Assembly (NCBI GenBank): GCA_964017235.1
Contig: OZ024931.1
Coordinates: forward strand, 136,526,033 to 136,590,032
DNA: 64,000 nt
Origin: Sabellastarte sp. h YS-2021
Lineage: Eukaryota; Annelida; Polychaeta; Sabellida; Sabellidae
Direction of reading: 5' to 3'
Shown here: piece by piece, positions 1 through 11,329 of the stretch
Numbering within the stretch: position 1 is the first letter of the stretch
How the letters are laid out: every line of letters begins with the position of its first letter
Program-made: the position numbers and the translations under genes
The notes under the pieces: generated by a model
Seen by the model: only the letters and a program-made list of their open reading frames with translations
The model's database searches: none
What the model was told of the DNA's origin: nothing

Positions 1-261
1 AATATTTTGAAAATTGGCATGGCTACTCTGCAGAGATACCCAGCAGGTCAAAAATTTTGTTGAGTTCGCTCCATATAGTACGGTTTTCGAGATATAAGCA
101 TTTTTGTGTTTAGCAAAAACTTTGAAAATTCAAAATGGCCACCATTTTTGGGGAGACAAAATTTTTTTGTCAAGACCACTGCCGCGGTGTGTATCTCCCG
201 CCGAGCATTAAAGCAGAAGAAATAGCTTTTCTGAGATATTCACAATTTTTCATTTTCGTGT

Positions 262-2135
262 GTGAAAGCTCTTCCAAAAGTAGGTGAATGAGTTATTTGA
301 GAAAAATTGGCTATCTGCAATACTATTAAGAGATAATTCACATTTACTCATTTTGAGTAGGTGAATAATTATCTATGGGTCTGAAACTTCACCAAGTGAA
401 AGCTCTCCCAAAAGTAGGTGAATGAGTTATTTGAGAAAAATTGGCTATCTGCAATACTTTCAGAGATAATTCGCATTTACTCATTTTGAGTAGGTGAGTA
501 ATTAGCTATGGGTCTGAAACTTCACCATGTGAAAGCTCTCCCACAAGTAGATGAATGAGTATTTGATAAAAATTGGGTATCCGCAATACTTTTACAGATA
601 ATTAGCATTTACTCATTTTGAGTAGGTGAATAAATAGCTATGGGTCTGAAACTTCACAGAGTGAAAGCTCTCCCAAAAGTTGGTGAATGAGTTATTTGAG
701 AAAAATTGGCTATCTGCAATACTTTTAGAGATAATTCACATTTACTCATTTTGAGTAGGTGAATAATTAACTATGGGTCTGAAACTTCACCAAGTGAAAG
801 CTCTGCCAAAAGTAGGTGAATGAGTTATTTGAGAAAAATTGGCTATCTGCAATACTTTTAGAGATAATTCGCATTTACTCATTTTGAGTAGGTGAGTAAT
901 TAGCTATGGGTCTGAAACTTCACAGAGTGAAAGCTCTCCCAAAAGTTGGTGAATGAGTTATTTGAGAAAAATTGGCTATCTGCAATACTTTTAGAGATAA
1001 TTCGCATTTACTCATTTTGAGTAGGTGAGTAATTAGCTATGGGTCTGAAACTTCACCAAGTGAAAGCTCTCCCAAAAGTAGGTGAATGATTTATTTGAGA
1101 AAAATTGGCTATCTGCAATACTTTTAGAGATAATTCGCATTTACTCATTTTGAGTAGGTGAGTAATTATCTATGGGTCTGAAACTTCACAGAGTGAAAGC
1201 TCTCCCAAAAGTAGGTGAATGAGTTATTTGAAAAAAATTGGCTATCTGCAATACTTTTAGAGATAATTCGCATTTACTCATTTTGAGTAGGTGAGTAATT
1301 AGCTATGGGTCTGAAACTTCACCAAGTGAAAGCTCTCCCAAAAGTAGGTGAATGAGTTATTTGAGAAAAATTGGCTATCTGCAATACTTTTAGAGATAAT
1401 TCGCATTTACTCATTTTGAGTAGGTGAGTAATTAGCTATGGGTCTGAAACTTCACCATGTGAAAGCTCTCCCACAAGTAGATGAATGAGTTATTTGATAA
1501 AAATTGGGTATCCGCAATACTTTTACAGATAATTCGCATTTACTCATTTTGAGTAGGTAAATAATTAGCTATGGGTCTGAAATTTCACCATGTGAAAGCT
1601 CTCCCAAAAGTAGGTGAATGAGTTATTTCAGAGAAATTGGCTATCTGCAATACTTTTAGAGATAATTCGCATTTACTCATTTTGAGTAGGTGAGTAATTA
1701 GCTATGGGTCTGAAACTTCACCATGTGAAAGCTCTTCCAAAAGTAGGTGAATGAGTTATTTGAGAAAAATTGGCTATCTGCAATACTTTTAAGAGATAAT
1801 TCGCATTTACTCATTTTGAGTAGGTGAGTAATTATCTACAGGTCTGAAACTTCACCATGTGAAAGCTCTCCCAAAAGTACATGAATGAGTTATTTGATAA
1901 AAATTGGGTATCCGCAATAGTTTTTGAGATAATTAGCATTTACTCATTTTGAGTAGGTGAGTAATTAGCTACGGGTCTGAAACTTCACCAAGTGAAAGCT
2001 CTTCCAAAAGTAGGTGAATGAGTTATTTGAGAAAAATTGGCTATCTGCAATACTTTTAGAGGTAATTCGCATTTACTCATTTTGAGTAGGTGAGCAATTA
2101 GCTATGGGTCTGAAACTTCACCAAGTGAAAGCTCT
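262..2135 (+). repeat. Satellite A array, about 14 x ~132 bp
   Basis: Each unit carries GTCTGAAACTTCAC, GTGAAAGCTCT, CAAAAGTAGGTGAATGA and CATTTACTCATTTTGAGTAG. Units fall into subtypes with CAAGTG, CATGTG or CAGAGTG after TTCAC. Unit length is constant to a few bases. The array has no open reading frame of note. Confidence 0.95.
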
Positions 2136-2144
2136 TTGGGATAG

Positions 2145-3585
2145 CTGCTCTGCAGAGATACCCTGAAGATCAAAAATTTCGTCGAAATCGCTCTATTGAG
2201 CACGGTTTTCGAAATATTAGCATTTTTGTGTTTTGCAATTTTTGCGCAAAAATTCGAAAATTCAAAATGGCCGCCATTTTTGGCAAGAGAAAATTTTTTT
2301 GAAAATTGGCATGGCTACCCTGCAGAGATACCCTGCGGGCCAAAAATTTCGTCGAAATTGCTCTATCTAGCAGGGTTTTCGAGATATAAGCATTTTAATG
2401 TTTTGCAATTTTTGTGAAAAATTCGAAAATTCAAAATGGCCGCCATTTTTGGCGAGACAAAATTTTTTTGAAAATTGGCATGGCTACTCTGCAGAGATAC
2501 CCTATGGGTCAAAAATTTCGTCGAAATCGCTCTATCTAGCAGGGTTTTCGAGATATAAGCATTTTAATGTTTTGCAATTTTTGCGAAAAATTCGAAAATT
2601 CAAAATGGCCGCCATTTTTGGCAAGATAAAATTTTTTTGAAAATTGGCATGGCTACACTGCAGATATACCCTGTGGGTCAAAAATTTTGTCGAAATCGCT
2701 CTATCTAGCAGGGTTTTCGAGATATAAGCATTTTTATGTTTTGCAATTTTTGCGAAAAATTCGAAAATTCAAAATGGCCGCCATTTTTGGCAAGACAAAA
2801 TTTTTTTGAAAATTGGCATGGCTACACTGCAGATATACCATGTGGGTCAAAAATTTCGTCGAAATCGCTCTATCTAGCAGGGTTTTCGAGATATAAGCAT
2901 TTTTATGTTTTGCAATTTTTGCGAAAAATTCGAAAATTCAAAATGGCCGCCATTTTTGGCGAGACAAAATTGTTTTGAAAATTGGCATGGCTACTCTGGA
3001 GATATACCCTGTGGGTCAAAAATTTCGTCGAAATCGCTCTATCTAGCAGGGTTTTCGAGATATAAGCATTTTTATGTTTTGCAATTGTTGCGAAAAATTC
3101 GCAAATTCAAAATGGCCGCCATTTTTGGCGAGACAAATTTTTTTTTTAAAAATAGGCATGGCTACTCTGCAGAGATACCCTGTGGGTCAAAAATTTCGTT
3201 GAAATCGCTCTATCTAGCCCGGTTTTCGAGATATAAGCATTTTTATGTTTTGCAATTGTTGTGAAAAATTCGAAAATTCAAAACGGCCGCCATTTTTGGC
3301 GAGACAAATTTTTTTTTTTAAATAGGCATGGCTACTCTGCAGAGATACCCTGTGGGTCAAAAATCGCTCTATCTAGCCCGGTTTTTGAGATATAAGCATT
3401 TTTGTGTTTTGCAATTTTTGCGAAAATTTCGAAAATTCAAAATGGCCGCCATTTTGGGCGAGACAAATATTTTTTGAAAATTGGGAAAACTACTCCGCAG
3501 AGATACTCTGTGGGTCAAAAATTTCGTCGAAATCGCTCTATCTAGCACGGTTTTCGAGATATAAGCATTTTTGTGTTTTCCTTAT
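2145..3585 (+). repeat. Satellite B array, about 8 x ~169 bp
   Basis: Each unit contains AAAATGGCCGCCATTTTTGG, GGCATGGCTACTCTGCAGAG, CGAAATCGCTCTATCTAGC and GAGATATAAGCATTTTT. Apparent short reading frames through it repeat every 169 bp and are by-products of the satellite, not genes. Confidence 0.95.
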
Positions 3586-3964
3586 TTGGAAAATTCGTAA
3601 TGATTAATTAATCATTAATTACTCGGCCATTTCTTGACCAATCAATGCCAAAATCTAATGATTTCCAGATTTTAATAGAATGAATGTATTTGCCAAGTTT
3701 CAGGTGAATTGATAAAATGCCTTTCAAGTTATCATCCGGACAAGCTTCCCCATCGAAAAAAGACATTTTTGGTCATGTGACCTCTCTGATTGGTTGAAAT
3801 GTCACTGCAGCATATTCAAAAAAAATCCCCAAGGCTACTGCCTAAACCTGCCAAATTTGAAAAGAATCCGCCTAACGGTTACAGAGTTATAAGGAAAACA
3901 AAATGCGGAGCTGGCGGAGCCGCCGGAGCCTGAAGGTCTCCCATACACAAACAAGGGACGCTTA

Positions 3965-4026
3965 ATCATCTATAAATGACCTTCACTCAGGTGCGACTGT
4001 AGGAATACATTACTGGAACTACTTAC
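3965..4026. other. SMG1 intronic flank
   Basis: Short host sequence between the composite element and the donor of the SMG1 exon at 4027. Confidence 0.6.
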
Positions 4027-4112
4027 ATGCTTTCTGACGTACTCAGCAATGAAGTACTTGACAGGTTTGGCAAGTTGGTCATCATCCAAAACAGTGGTCA
4101 GTTCTACAGAAC
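4027..4112 (-). CDS. SMG1: SMG1 exon: C-insertion, DDQLAKPVK segment
   Basis: This 86-nt exon reads SVELTTVLDDDQLAKPVKYF and IAEYVRKH, co-linear with SEDQMAKPIKAFTADFVRQ of vertebrate SMG1. The acceptor CAG is at 4113-4115 and the donor GTAAGT at 4021-4026. It ends in phase 0. It is the last SMG1 exon seen; the next exons and the FATC domain lie beyond the left edge of the window. Confidence 0.9.
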
Positions 4113-4564
4113 CTGCAGACAGAGAAAAACTGAGGGTGTTATAATAATGGACTCATTTATTTCATCTGAATTAAATACTGCCACTGTATAAGTATTGCAA
4201 TTTTCCAAATAAGTGTCTTACTGGAAAAAATGTCATACTTTTGTTGTGGTCAGACTGTCCTTATGAGATCAAACAAGTTTCTGGCGCCTTTAATGGAGCG
4301 ATACTCTGTACTTTGTTCACTTGTAATTGAAATTGGGGAAAAAAATGTTAAATTGTTTAAATTTGCATTTCGAATGTACTCCATTTTGTGCTGACATAAA
4401 AGACATCAACATATCAAACTTCTAGAATTTTGTGGATTCTACTTAAATTTAAGTCAGTTTTTATGACTTCACTATCATGACAGATGATGACATCACTAGC
4501 CAGTCAACAGATTAGCCACTATAAAGTCAGATTACACGACACAGGCTATGTGGAGTACACTGAC
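4113..4564 (-). other. SMG1 intron
   Basis: AT-rich intron between two short SMG1 exons. No recognisable repeat or gene. Confidence 0.7.
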
Positions 4565-4682
4565 CCTGTAGGACGGCTGCCTGCTGCTGAGACAGGTGAA
4601 AGAAGGTCTGCATGGCTTTCATCTGCTTCACAAAGAACAGCGAGCTGAGTGGGGAAACGGTGCCCTCATTGAATGCAGTCAT
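4565..4682 (-). CDS. SMG1: SMG1 exon: C-insertion, LFFVKQMKAMQTFF segment
   Basis: This 118-nt exon starts MTAFNEGTVSPLSS and continues LFFVKQMKAMQTFFHLS, the equivalent of IFFLKRLQTIKEFFRLC in vertebrate SMG1. The acceptor is TCTTCAG at 4683-4685 and the donor GTCAGT. It leaves one nucleotide (G). Two degraded partial copies of the exon's 5' part lie upstream in the intron near 4835-4960. Confidence 0.88.
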
Positions 4683-5458
4683 CTGAAGAGATGGATAGTG
4701 GTACACATTTTAAATATTTTACTAAGAATTATAGCAAACACAGACATTGAGGAGTCATTGAGCATTGTAAGTTTCATAAATACCATGTAAAACAGTCTAC
4801 AAGGTGAACAAAGTAATATGCAATGTACTGATTGCTAACAGAGAACAGTGAGCTGAAAAGGAATACTGCGCTGTCATGGGACATAATCTATACAGATAGT
4901 ACAATAAGGAGGAAATTCACTGAGCTTCTGGGTGGAAGCCGTACTCTCATCTGTATATAAAATATAGTAATTAGAAGGGTAAGGCAGCACCAACATTGCT
5001 CATAGTGTACAAACTTGTACAGATGAACTAGCAGAGAAGTTGAAGGCTGTTATCATCAGAAGAGAAATACATGTGACACAGTTGAACCTGAAGTCGGATG
5101 TTGGTGTTTTACATTCCACTCAATAAACCACGGTCAAAGTGAGACCAGCACTGTCACTTACCACATCCATATTAATCACCCCTGTGGCGGCCATTTTGTT
5201 TTTCAAAATGAGGCCAAAAATATTGTCAGATTTTGTAATGATGAACATATCCTGCGAATTTGAGATGCTATCCGGTGGATAAAATTAACTTGTACAAGTA
5301 TATCAAAAGGATTGACACAAAATTAGATTAATCTGAGTATTCACCAATCCAAAAGAGTTTTACAGTTAATGTGTGGTGTCATATTTGGCATGTATGTGGA
5401 GATATTGTAGTTTTGTAGTGCTTTCTTCCAAAGTTTACCCTGTAAATTTCCATCTCAC
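4683..5458 (-). other. SMG1 intron with decayed exon copies
   Basis: Contains at about 4835-4885 and again near 4910-4960 decayed copies of the first part of the neighbouring exon (GAACAGTGAGCTGA is recognisable against GAACAGCGAGCTGA). The rest shows nothing. Confidence 0.5.
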
Positions 5459-5561
5459 CTGTATAGACCTGGCCTCTTTGATGACGTCCACCTTTCTCCA
5501 AATGTCTGGACCCTGCACATCAGAGATCACATCTTGCATGTGGTTAAAGTCAGCCTCAAGC
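5459..5561 (-). CDS. SMG1: SMG1 exon: C-insertion, WRKVDVIKEARS segment
   Basis: This 103-nt exon encodes LEADFNHMQDVISDVQGPD and then IWRKVDVIKEARSIQ, matching AWRKIDIIREARSTQ in the family. The donor after CAG is GTGAGA at 5453-5458. An alternative GT 12 nt earlier in the exon is rejected because ARSxQ is conserved. The acceptor CAG is at 5562-5564. It ends in phase 0. Confidence 0.92.
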
Positions 5562-6164
5562 CTGAACACAGGGTAAACACAGAATGTACAGTCTGATCAC
5601 ATAGTGAATAGTCTGAACATGGAATAAACAAAATGAATATAGTTAACAATATATAAATTAGCATCAGAGATGCCCTTACCCCACAGCCTGGGGAAATACT
5701 TTTCAACACCATGAGACATAGAAGTAGTGAAACAGTACACAGATTTCAGAGCACTGCATGTAAAGATTAAGTATTAAAACAAGACAATTCAGTAAACTAC
5801 AAGTTATGAAGCTGTAAAGTTTCTTAACTGGAGAATAGCTGTCAATAAAAATATCACAATTATGTATGGTCGAATTATGGTTTGAATGTTTTGAATATTA
5901 CCAATACATACAGATGTGGCAATACATGCTTATATGTGGAGTTCGGGCAAAACCTGCAACTCAATTGATGCAATACCATCTGTTACAATGGGGAGTTGAA
6001 TAAGTAACAGCCTTAATGAATTCTAATATGACTTTAACAGTGATTAATCTACACCAAAAGACACCCACAGGTGCAACAACCAAGATTCAAGTAAATAGAT
6101 ATGAGAGATATAAGAGAGATAAAACAGTATCACATATCCCTGTAGAGAGATAAAATAGCATCAG
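5562..6164 (-). other. SMG1 intron
   Basis: Mostly unremarkable AT-rich sequence. Short repeats of a GTCTGAACA/AATAAACA type next to the exon edge (5580-5640) look like decayed copies of the acceptor region of the exon at 5459. A further resemblance lies near 7090-7140. Confidence 0.4.
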
Positions 6165-7078
6165 ATATGCAAGATCAAAGGTCAAATCCAGGCAACACCA
6201 TGACGTTGCACACCTATAACCCCCGACCAATATCCCTACCAAATATGAACTTCCTACACCTTATGGTTTCCAAAATATAGCCTGGACAAGGCATTATAGG
6301 TCAAGGTCACTACGGCAAGGTCAAAGGTAAAATCAAGGTCACACCATGACATTTTACATCTACACACCCTAATCAATGTCCCTACCAAGTATCAAATTCC
6401 TACACCTTACGGTTTTCCAGATATAGTCCAGACAAGATTTTATAGGGCAAGGTCACTACGGCAAGGTCAAATCAAGGTCACACCATGACGATGCATACCT
6501 ACAACCCCTAAACCAATGTTCCTACCAAGTATCTACTTCCTACACCTTACGGTTTCCGAGATATAGCCTGGACAAGATTTTATAGGTCAAGGTCACTACA
6601 GCAAGATCAAAGGTCAAATCACCGTCACACCATGACGTTGCACACCTACACCCCCAGCCAATGTCTCTACCAAGTACCAACTTCCTACACCTTACGGTTT
6701 CCGAGATATAGCCCAGACAAGATTTTATAGGTCAAGGTCACTACAACAAGGTCAAATCAAGGTCACACTATAACGCTGCATACCTACACCCCCTAACCAA
6801 TGTCCCTACCAAGTATCAACTTCCTACACCTTACGGTTTCTGAAATATAGCCCGGACAAGATTTTATAGGTTAAAGTCACTACGGCAAGGTCAAAGGTCA
6901 AATCAAGGTCACACCATGATGTTACACACCTACACCCCCTAACCAATATCCCTACCAAGTATCAACTTCCTACACCTTACGGTTTCTGAGATACAGGCCG
7001 GACAAACTTTTTCCCGCTGCCATCCGGACACCATGGGTGAAAACAACACCCCAACAACCCTTAAGGGCTGTGGGGTAA
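6165..7078 (+). mobile_element. Satellite-bearing element with CCCTTAAGGG hairpin, copy 1
   Basis: Six units of about 145 bp carry AAGGTCACACCATGAC, CCAATGTCCCTACCAAGTAT, CTTCCTACACCTTACGGTTT and GACAAGATTTTATAGG. They are followed by a short right domain that ends in a strong hairpin at 7048-7076, with CCCTTAAGGG at its centre and ACCCCA/TGGGGT outer arms. The same right domain and repeat recur at 13440-14030. No protein is encoded. A Helentron-like non-autonomous origin is inferred from the array plus terminal hairpin plan. Confidence 0.55.
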
Positions 7079-7409
7079 TAAATGCAGAGAATACATAGTG
7101 TAAACAGTCTGACCACAAGAGTAAACAATGTGAATACAGACATAACTTTTTTGCCGAATGTCAGTATATTCTGCTCCAGTTGCTATATTGTAAAGGATGG
7201 GCCCAGCCACAGAGCCCAGACCTAATCTGGTACAGTTTACATATCTTATTTCAATTTTTTACACTACAAGTTTATTTAAATAACGTGTTCAGAGTGCACA
7301 CATTGCGTCATTAATTTCAGGTTTTTTACTTTAATTTTGAAAATATTTTTATTTTGTTCACTGATAGATTTTCATTTTATGTTTCAACTCATCATACACA
7401 CACACACAC
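7079..7409 (-). other. SMG1 intron with (CA)n donor repeat
   Basis: Host intron. An AC dinucleotide run (about 7395-7409) abuts the exon, so in the sense strand the donor is the first GT of a (GT)n microsatellite. Confidence 0.6.
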
Positions 7410-7552
7410 CTTGTAAACAAGCCATTAAAACCCATCAGTAACATCTGGCCAGGACTTAGCTCACTGGTCTCAGGTTCGTTGCCATGAAGCAGTTCTTCAT
7501 ACTTCAGCTTCATCTTCTTCACTGCAGTGACGATCTCATCATCTGAATCTGG
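7410..7552 (-). CDS. SMG1: SMG1 exon: C-insertion, GQMLL segment
   Basis: This 143-nt exon encodes PDSDDEIVTAVKKMKLKYEE, an acidic stretch, then SPGQMLLMGFNGLFT, the counterpart of SAGQMLLVAFDGMF in vertebrates. The acceptor is TTTCAG. The donor lies at the start of a (GT)n run (plus-strand AC repeat at 7395-7409), so the exact donor GT is ambiguous by repeat units. It leaves AG, which joins to G of the next exon to give Arg. Confidence 0.92.
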
Positions 7553-8003
7553 CTGAAATATTGAAAGGAAATAGCATGGGCATTATTAAGGTAATTTATT
7601 GCATTAAACTAATACAATACAGTGGCAGAGGTACCAATAAATGTTAATGGGTAGTAAAGGTTTTCTGCAAAGCATCAACTACAAGTTTTCAGTGTCACAG
7701 TTAGGTACAAACTCATACCGATAAGAATCCTCACATGGTAACGTTTTACTGAAAGTAAACGCTCACAGACATAGTGAGGAAGTAGGGGAATTACTAAAGA
7801 AGTAGATTTCTCTCTGGAAGAACAGAAGTGTGAGATCGGTTGTAGTGATATACAAAATATCAGTCGTGTTCTACTTTTTCAAACCATTTGAATATAGTGG
7901 AAAACATAGGAAAGTTAATTTACTGTTAAAATTTATGATCTATTGCACTCATCAGAATTACTTTTGACAACTGGATATTTTTGGAAGAAAAAATATGTGA
8001 TTA
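7553..8003 (-). other. SMG1 intron
   Basis: No recognisable feature. Confidence 0.6.
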
Positions 8004-8011
8004 GTAGGTAG

Positions 8012-8496
8012 TAGGGCTGCAAGCGAGCCCAAAAATGCACCTTGATTCCTCGTTTTGGAAGAATCGAATAAACTGCTTCATATTTTGACATATCACGCCT
8101 TATAAAATGGTTACAAACCACACAACAGGAAAGAATTTTGATAATTTATTGAATTTTGGGCAAAAGACGCAGTTATAATGCAAACTATAAGAAACTTTAA
8201 CCATCTTTCTATTGCGAGAATTGCAAATACGTTATAATAAAATGCTGTCTTATAAAACGGTGTTACACCAAGAATTAAAGTTTGCAAATACTTAAAATAT
8301 AAAACATTGAAACGGAAAAGCCTTATATTAGTAAAATATATAAATATATTCGTATATTTAAAGAAAAAAATTGAATTTTGTAGCAGATTTTACGTCTACG
8401 TTTAGTTGTTTTCGTAGACCCGGTTCACTTTTCTTGCCTCGAGTATTGAACTGAATCGTTTTGTTTCCGAGTAACCAAAGAATCGTTGGAGCCCTA
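8012..8496. mobile_element. hAT-type MITE, 485 bp
   Basis: Terminal inverted repeats are TAGGGCTGCAAGCGA at the left and TCGTTGGAGCCCTA at the right (imperfect). The copy is flanked by a perfect 8-bp target duplication, GTAGGTAG, at 8004-8011 and 8497-8504. Eight-bp duplications and TAGGG/CAGGG ends are hallmarks of the hAT superfamily. The interior is AT-rich and non-coding. Confidence 0.88.
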
Positions 8497-8736
8497 GTAG
8501 GTAGACCACAACAGTTCTGTTTAAATGAAGAAGGAATATTAAGTAAAGTGGGTATCTAAGTGTACAGTGGATCATACATGTTATCGACTCATCAAATACC
8601 TCATAAAATACATTTATCAAATAAACAAATGCTCTTTATGCATTCCAACTAATTCACAAATTATACTTAAATCCTTACACATGGTCATAAATCACTAAAC
8701 TCTCAGTAGTCTATCGTGATTTCTGCTTCAACTCAC

Positions 8737-8922
8737 CATGAATCCCATGATGGCATTCATCAGCTGTTTCTCTAGCTGTGCGAGTAGATTGTCCAGCGAG
8801 TGACCAGACAAGCCAATCACATCGTTTAATGACTTCAAGATGGCTGCCACCGATGGGTCTTCTGATTGCAGAGTTTTCAGTGTCTCAGGCAGTATGATGG
8901 TGCGAAAGTTCATGTTTAGATC
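8737..8922 (-). CDS. SMG1: SMG1 exon: C-insertion, NFRTIILPE segment
   Basis: This exon has exactly 62 codons (186 nt, phase 0 to phase 0): DLNMNFRTIILPETLKTLQ, then LDNLLAQLEKQLMNAIMGFM. Vertebrate SMG1 reads LNSNFRQIIFPEAL and later AAMG in the same register. The acceptor has a T6 tract before AG at 8923-8925 and the donor is GTGAGT at 8731-8736. The composite satellite element at 9001 begins only about 78 bp upstream of this acceptor. Confidence 0.93.
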
Positions 8923-9469
8923 CTAAAAAAATTGGAGATTTACAAAAATTTAAAAAAAAAAACTTAACTAGAGGATCGCTCGCAAAAAAAAAAAGATAAT
9001 GTTTTTGCATAGCAAAAACAAAGCGTCCCGAAAAGGCTATAAAGGTGAGTGCTAAAGTATTAAGAAAATGCTTTGTTCTAGCCTTATACTGTTGTGGCAA
9101 CCAAAGTCAGCGCAGTCTGCTCTATCTAGCACGGTTTTCAAGATATAAGCATTTTTGTGTTTTGCAAAAAATAAAAAAATTAAAAATGTCCGCTATATTT
9201 AGCGAGACAAAAATATTTTGAAAATTGGCATGGCTACTCTGCAGAGATACCCAGCAGGTCCAAAATTTTGTTGAGTTCGCTCCATATAGCACGGTTTTCA
9301 AGATATAAGCATTTTTGTGTTTTGCAAAAACTTTGAAAATTCAAAATGGCCACCATTTTTGGGGAGACAAAAATTTTTGTCAAGACCACTGCCGCGGTGT
9401 GTATCTCCCGCCGAGCATTAAAGCAGAAGAAATAGCTTTTCCGAGATATTCACAATTTTTCATTTTCGT

Positions 9470-11325
9470 GTGTGAAACCTCTTCCAAAAGTAGGTGAATG
9501 AGTTATTTGAGAAAAATTGGCTATCTGCAATACTATTAAGAGATAATTCACATTTACTCATTTTGAGTAGGTGAATAATTATCTATGGGTCTGAAACTTC
9601 ACCAAGTGAAAGCTCTCCCAAAAGTAGGTGAATGAGTTATTTGAGAAAAATTGGCTATCTGCAATACTTTTAGAGATAATTCGCATTTACTCATTTTGAG
9701 TAGGTGAGTAATTAGCTATGGGTCTGAAACTTCACCATGTGAAAGTTCTCCCAAAAGTAGGTGAATGAGTTATTTGAGAAAAATTGGCTCATTTTGAGTA
9801 GGTGAGTAATAAGCTATGGGTCTGAAACTTCACCATGTGAAAGCTCTTCCAAAAGTAGGTGAATGAGTTATTTGAGAAAAATTGGCTATCTGCAATACTT
9901 TTAGAGATAATTCGCATTTACTCATTTTGAGTAGGTGAGTAATTAGCTATGGGTCTGAAACTTCACCATGTGAAAGTTCTCCCAAAAGTAGGTGAATGAG
10001 TTATTTGAGAAAAAATGGGTCCAAAATTTTGTTGAGTTCGCTCCATATAGCACGGTTTTCAAGATATAAGCATTTTTGTGTTTTGCAAAAACTTTGAAAA
10101 TTCAAAATGGCCACCATTTTTGGGGAGACAAAAATTTTTGAAAGCTCTCCCAAAAGTAGGTGAATGAGTTATTTGAGAAAAATTGGCTATCTGCAATACT
10201 TTTAGAGATAATTCGCATTTACTCATTTTGAGTAGGTGAGTAATTAGCTATGGGTCTGAAACTTCACCATGTGAAAGTTCTCCCAAAAGTAGGTGAATGA
10301 GTTATTTGAGAAAAATTGGCTATCTGCAATACTTTTACAGATAATTCACATTTACTCATTTTGAGTAGGTGAGTAATTAGCTATGGGTCTGAAACTTCAC
10401 CAAGTGAAAGCTCTGCCAAAAGTAGGTGAATGAGTTATTTGAGAAAAATTGGCTATCTGCAATACTTTTAGAGATAATTCGCATTTACTCATTTTGAGTA
10501 GATGAGTAATTAGCTATGGGTCTGAAACTTCACCAAGTGAAAGCTCTTCCAAAAGTAGGTGAATGAGTTATTTGAGAAAAATTGGCTGTCTGCAATACTT
10601 TTAGAGATAATTCGCATTTACTCATTTTGAGTAGGTGAGTAATTAGCTATGGGTCTGAAACTTCACCAAGTGAAAGCTCTCCCAAAAGTAGGTGAATGAT
10701 TTATTTGAGAAAAATTGGCTATCTGCAATACTTTTAGAGATAATTCGCATTTACTCATTTTGAGTAGGTGAGTAATTAGCTATGGGTCTGAAACTTCACA
10801 GAGTGAAAGCTCTCCCAAAAGTAGGTGAATGAGTTATTTTAGAAAAATTGGCTATCTGCAATACTTTTAGAGATAATTCGCATTTACTCATTTTGAGTAG
10901 GTGAGTAATTAGCTATGGGTCTGAAACTTCACCAAGTGAAAGCTCTCCCAAAAGTAGGTGAATGATTAATTTGAGAAAAATTGGCTATCTGCAATACTTT
11001 TAGAGATAATTCGCATTTACTCATTTTGAGTAGGTGAGTAATTAGCTATGGGTCTGAAACTTCACAGAGTGAAAGCTCTCCCAAAAGTAGGTGAATGGGT
11101 TATTTGAGAAAAATTGGCTATCTGCAATACTTTTAGAGATAATTCGCATTTACTCATTTTGAGTAGGTGAGTAATTAGCTATGGGTCTGAAACTTCACCA
11201 AGTGAAAGCTCTCCCAAAAGTAGGTATTGCCATCTGCAATACTTTTAGAGGTAATTCGCATTTACTCTTTTTGAGTAGGTGAGCAATTAGCTATGGGTCT
11301 GAAACTTCACCAAGTGAAAGCTCTT
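9470..11325 (+). repeat. Satellite A array in locus 2, about 13 units
   Basis: Same ~132-bp unit as at 262-2135. It differs by a shortened unit near 9780-9800 and by a foreign segment at 10019-10140 copied from the element's own left domain. Confidence 0.93.
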
Positions 11326-11329
11326 TGGG

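Larger units (their letters stand above)
1..3964 (+). mobile_element. Composite satellite-bearing element, locus 1 (Helentron/pearl-like, left end off window)
   Basis: The stretch is one copy of a non-autonomous composite seen again at 9001-12825. Its order is a diverged satellite B unit, a short unique segment, satellite A array, satellite B array, then about 380 bp of unique right domain. It ends with a GGGACGCTTA terminus. No protein is encoded. The plan of internal tandem arrays, subterminal AGCGTCCC-type inverted repeats and a 3' hairpin resembles HINE/pearl Helentron derivatives of bivalves. In this copy the hairpin has lost about 11 nt of its first arm. Class assignment is inference. 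Confidence 0.6.

Noticed and set aside
262..2135. CRISPR-like regular repeats
   Set aside because: Units are contiguous ~132-bp tandem copies without unique spacers, in an animal genome. This is a satellite.
2196..3607. Series of short plus-strand frames with a repeated FENSKWPPFLAR-like peptide
   Set aside because: They repeat with the 169-bp satellite B period, end at random and have no start or splice context. They are translations of the satellite.
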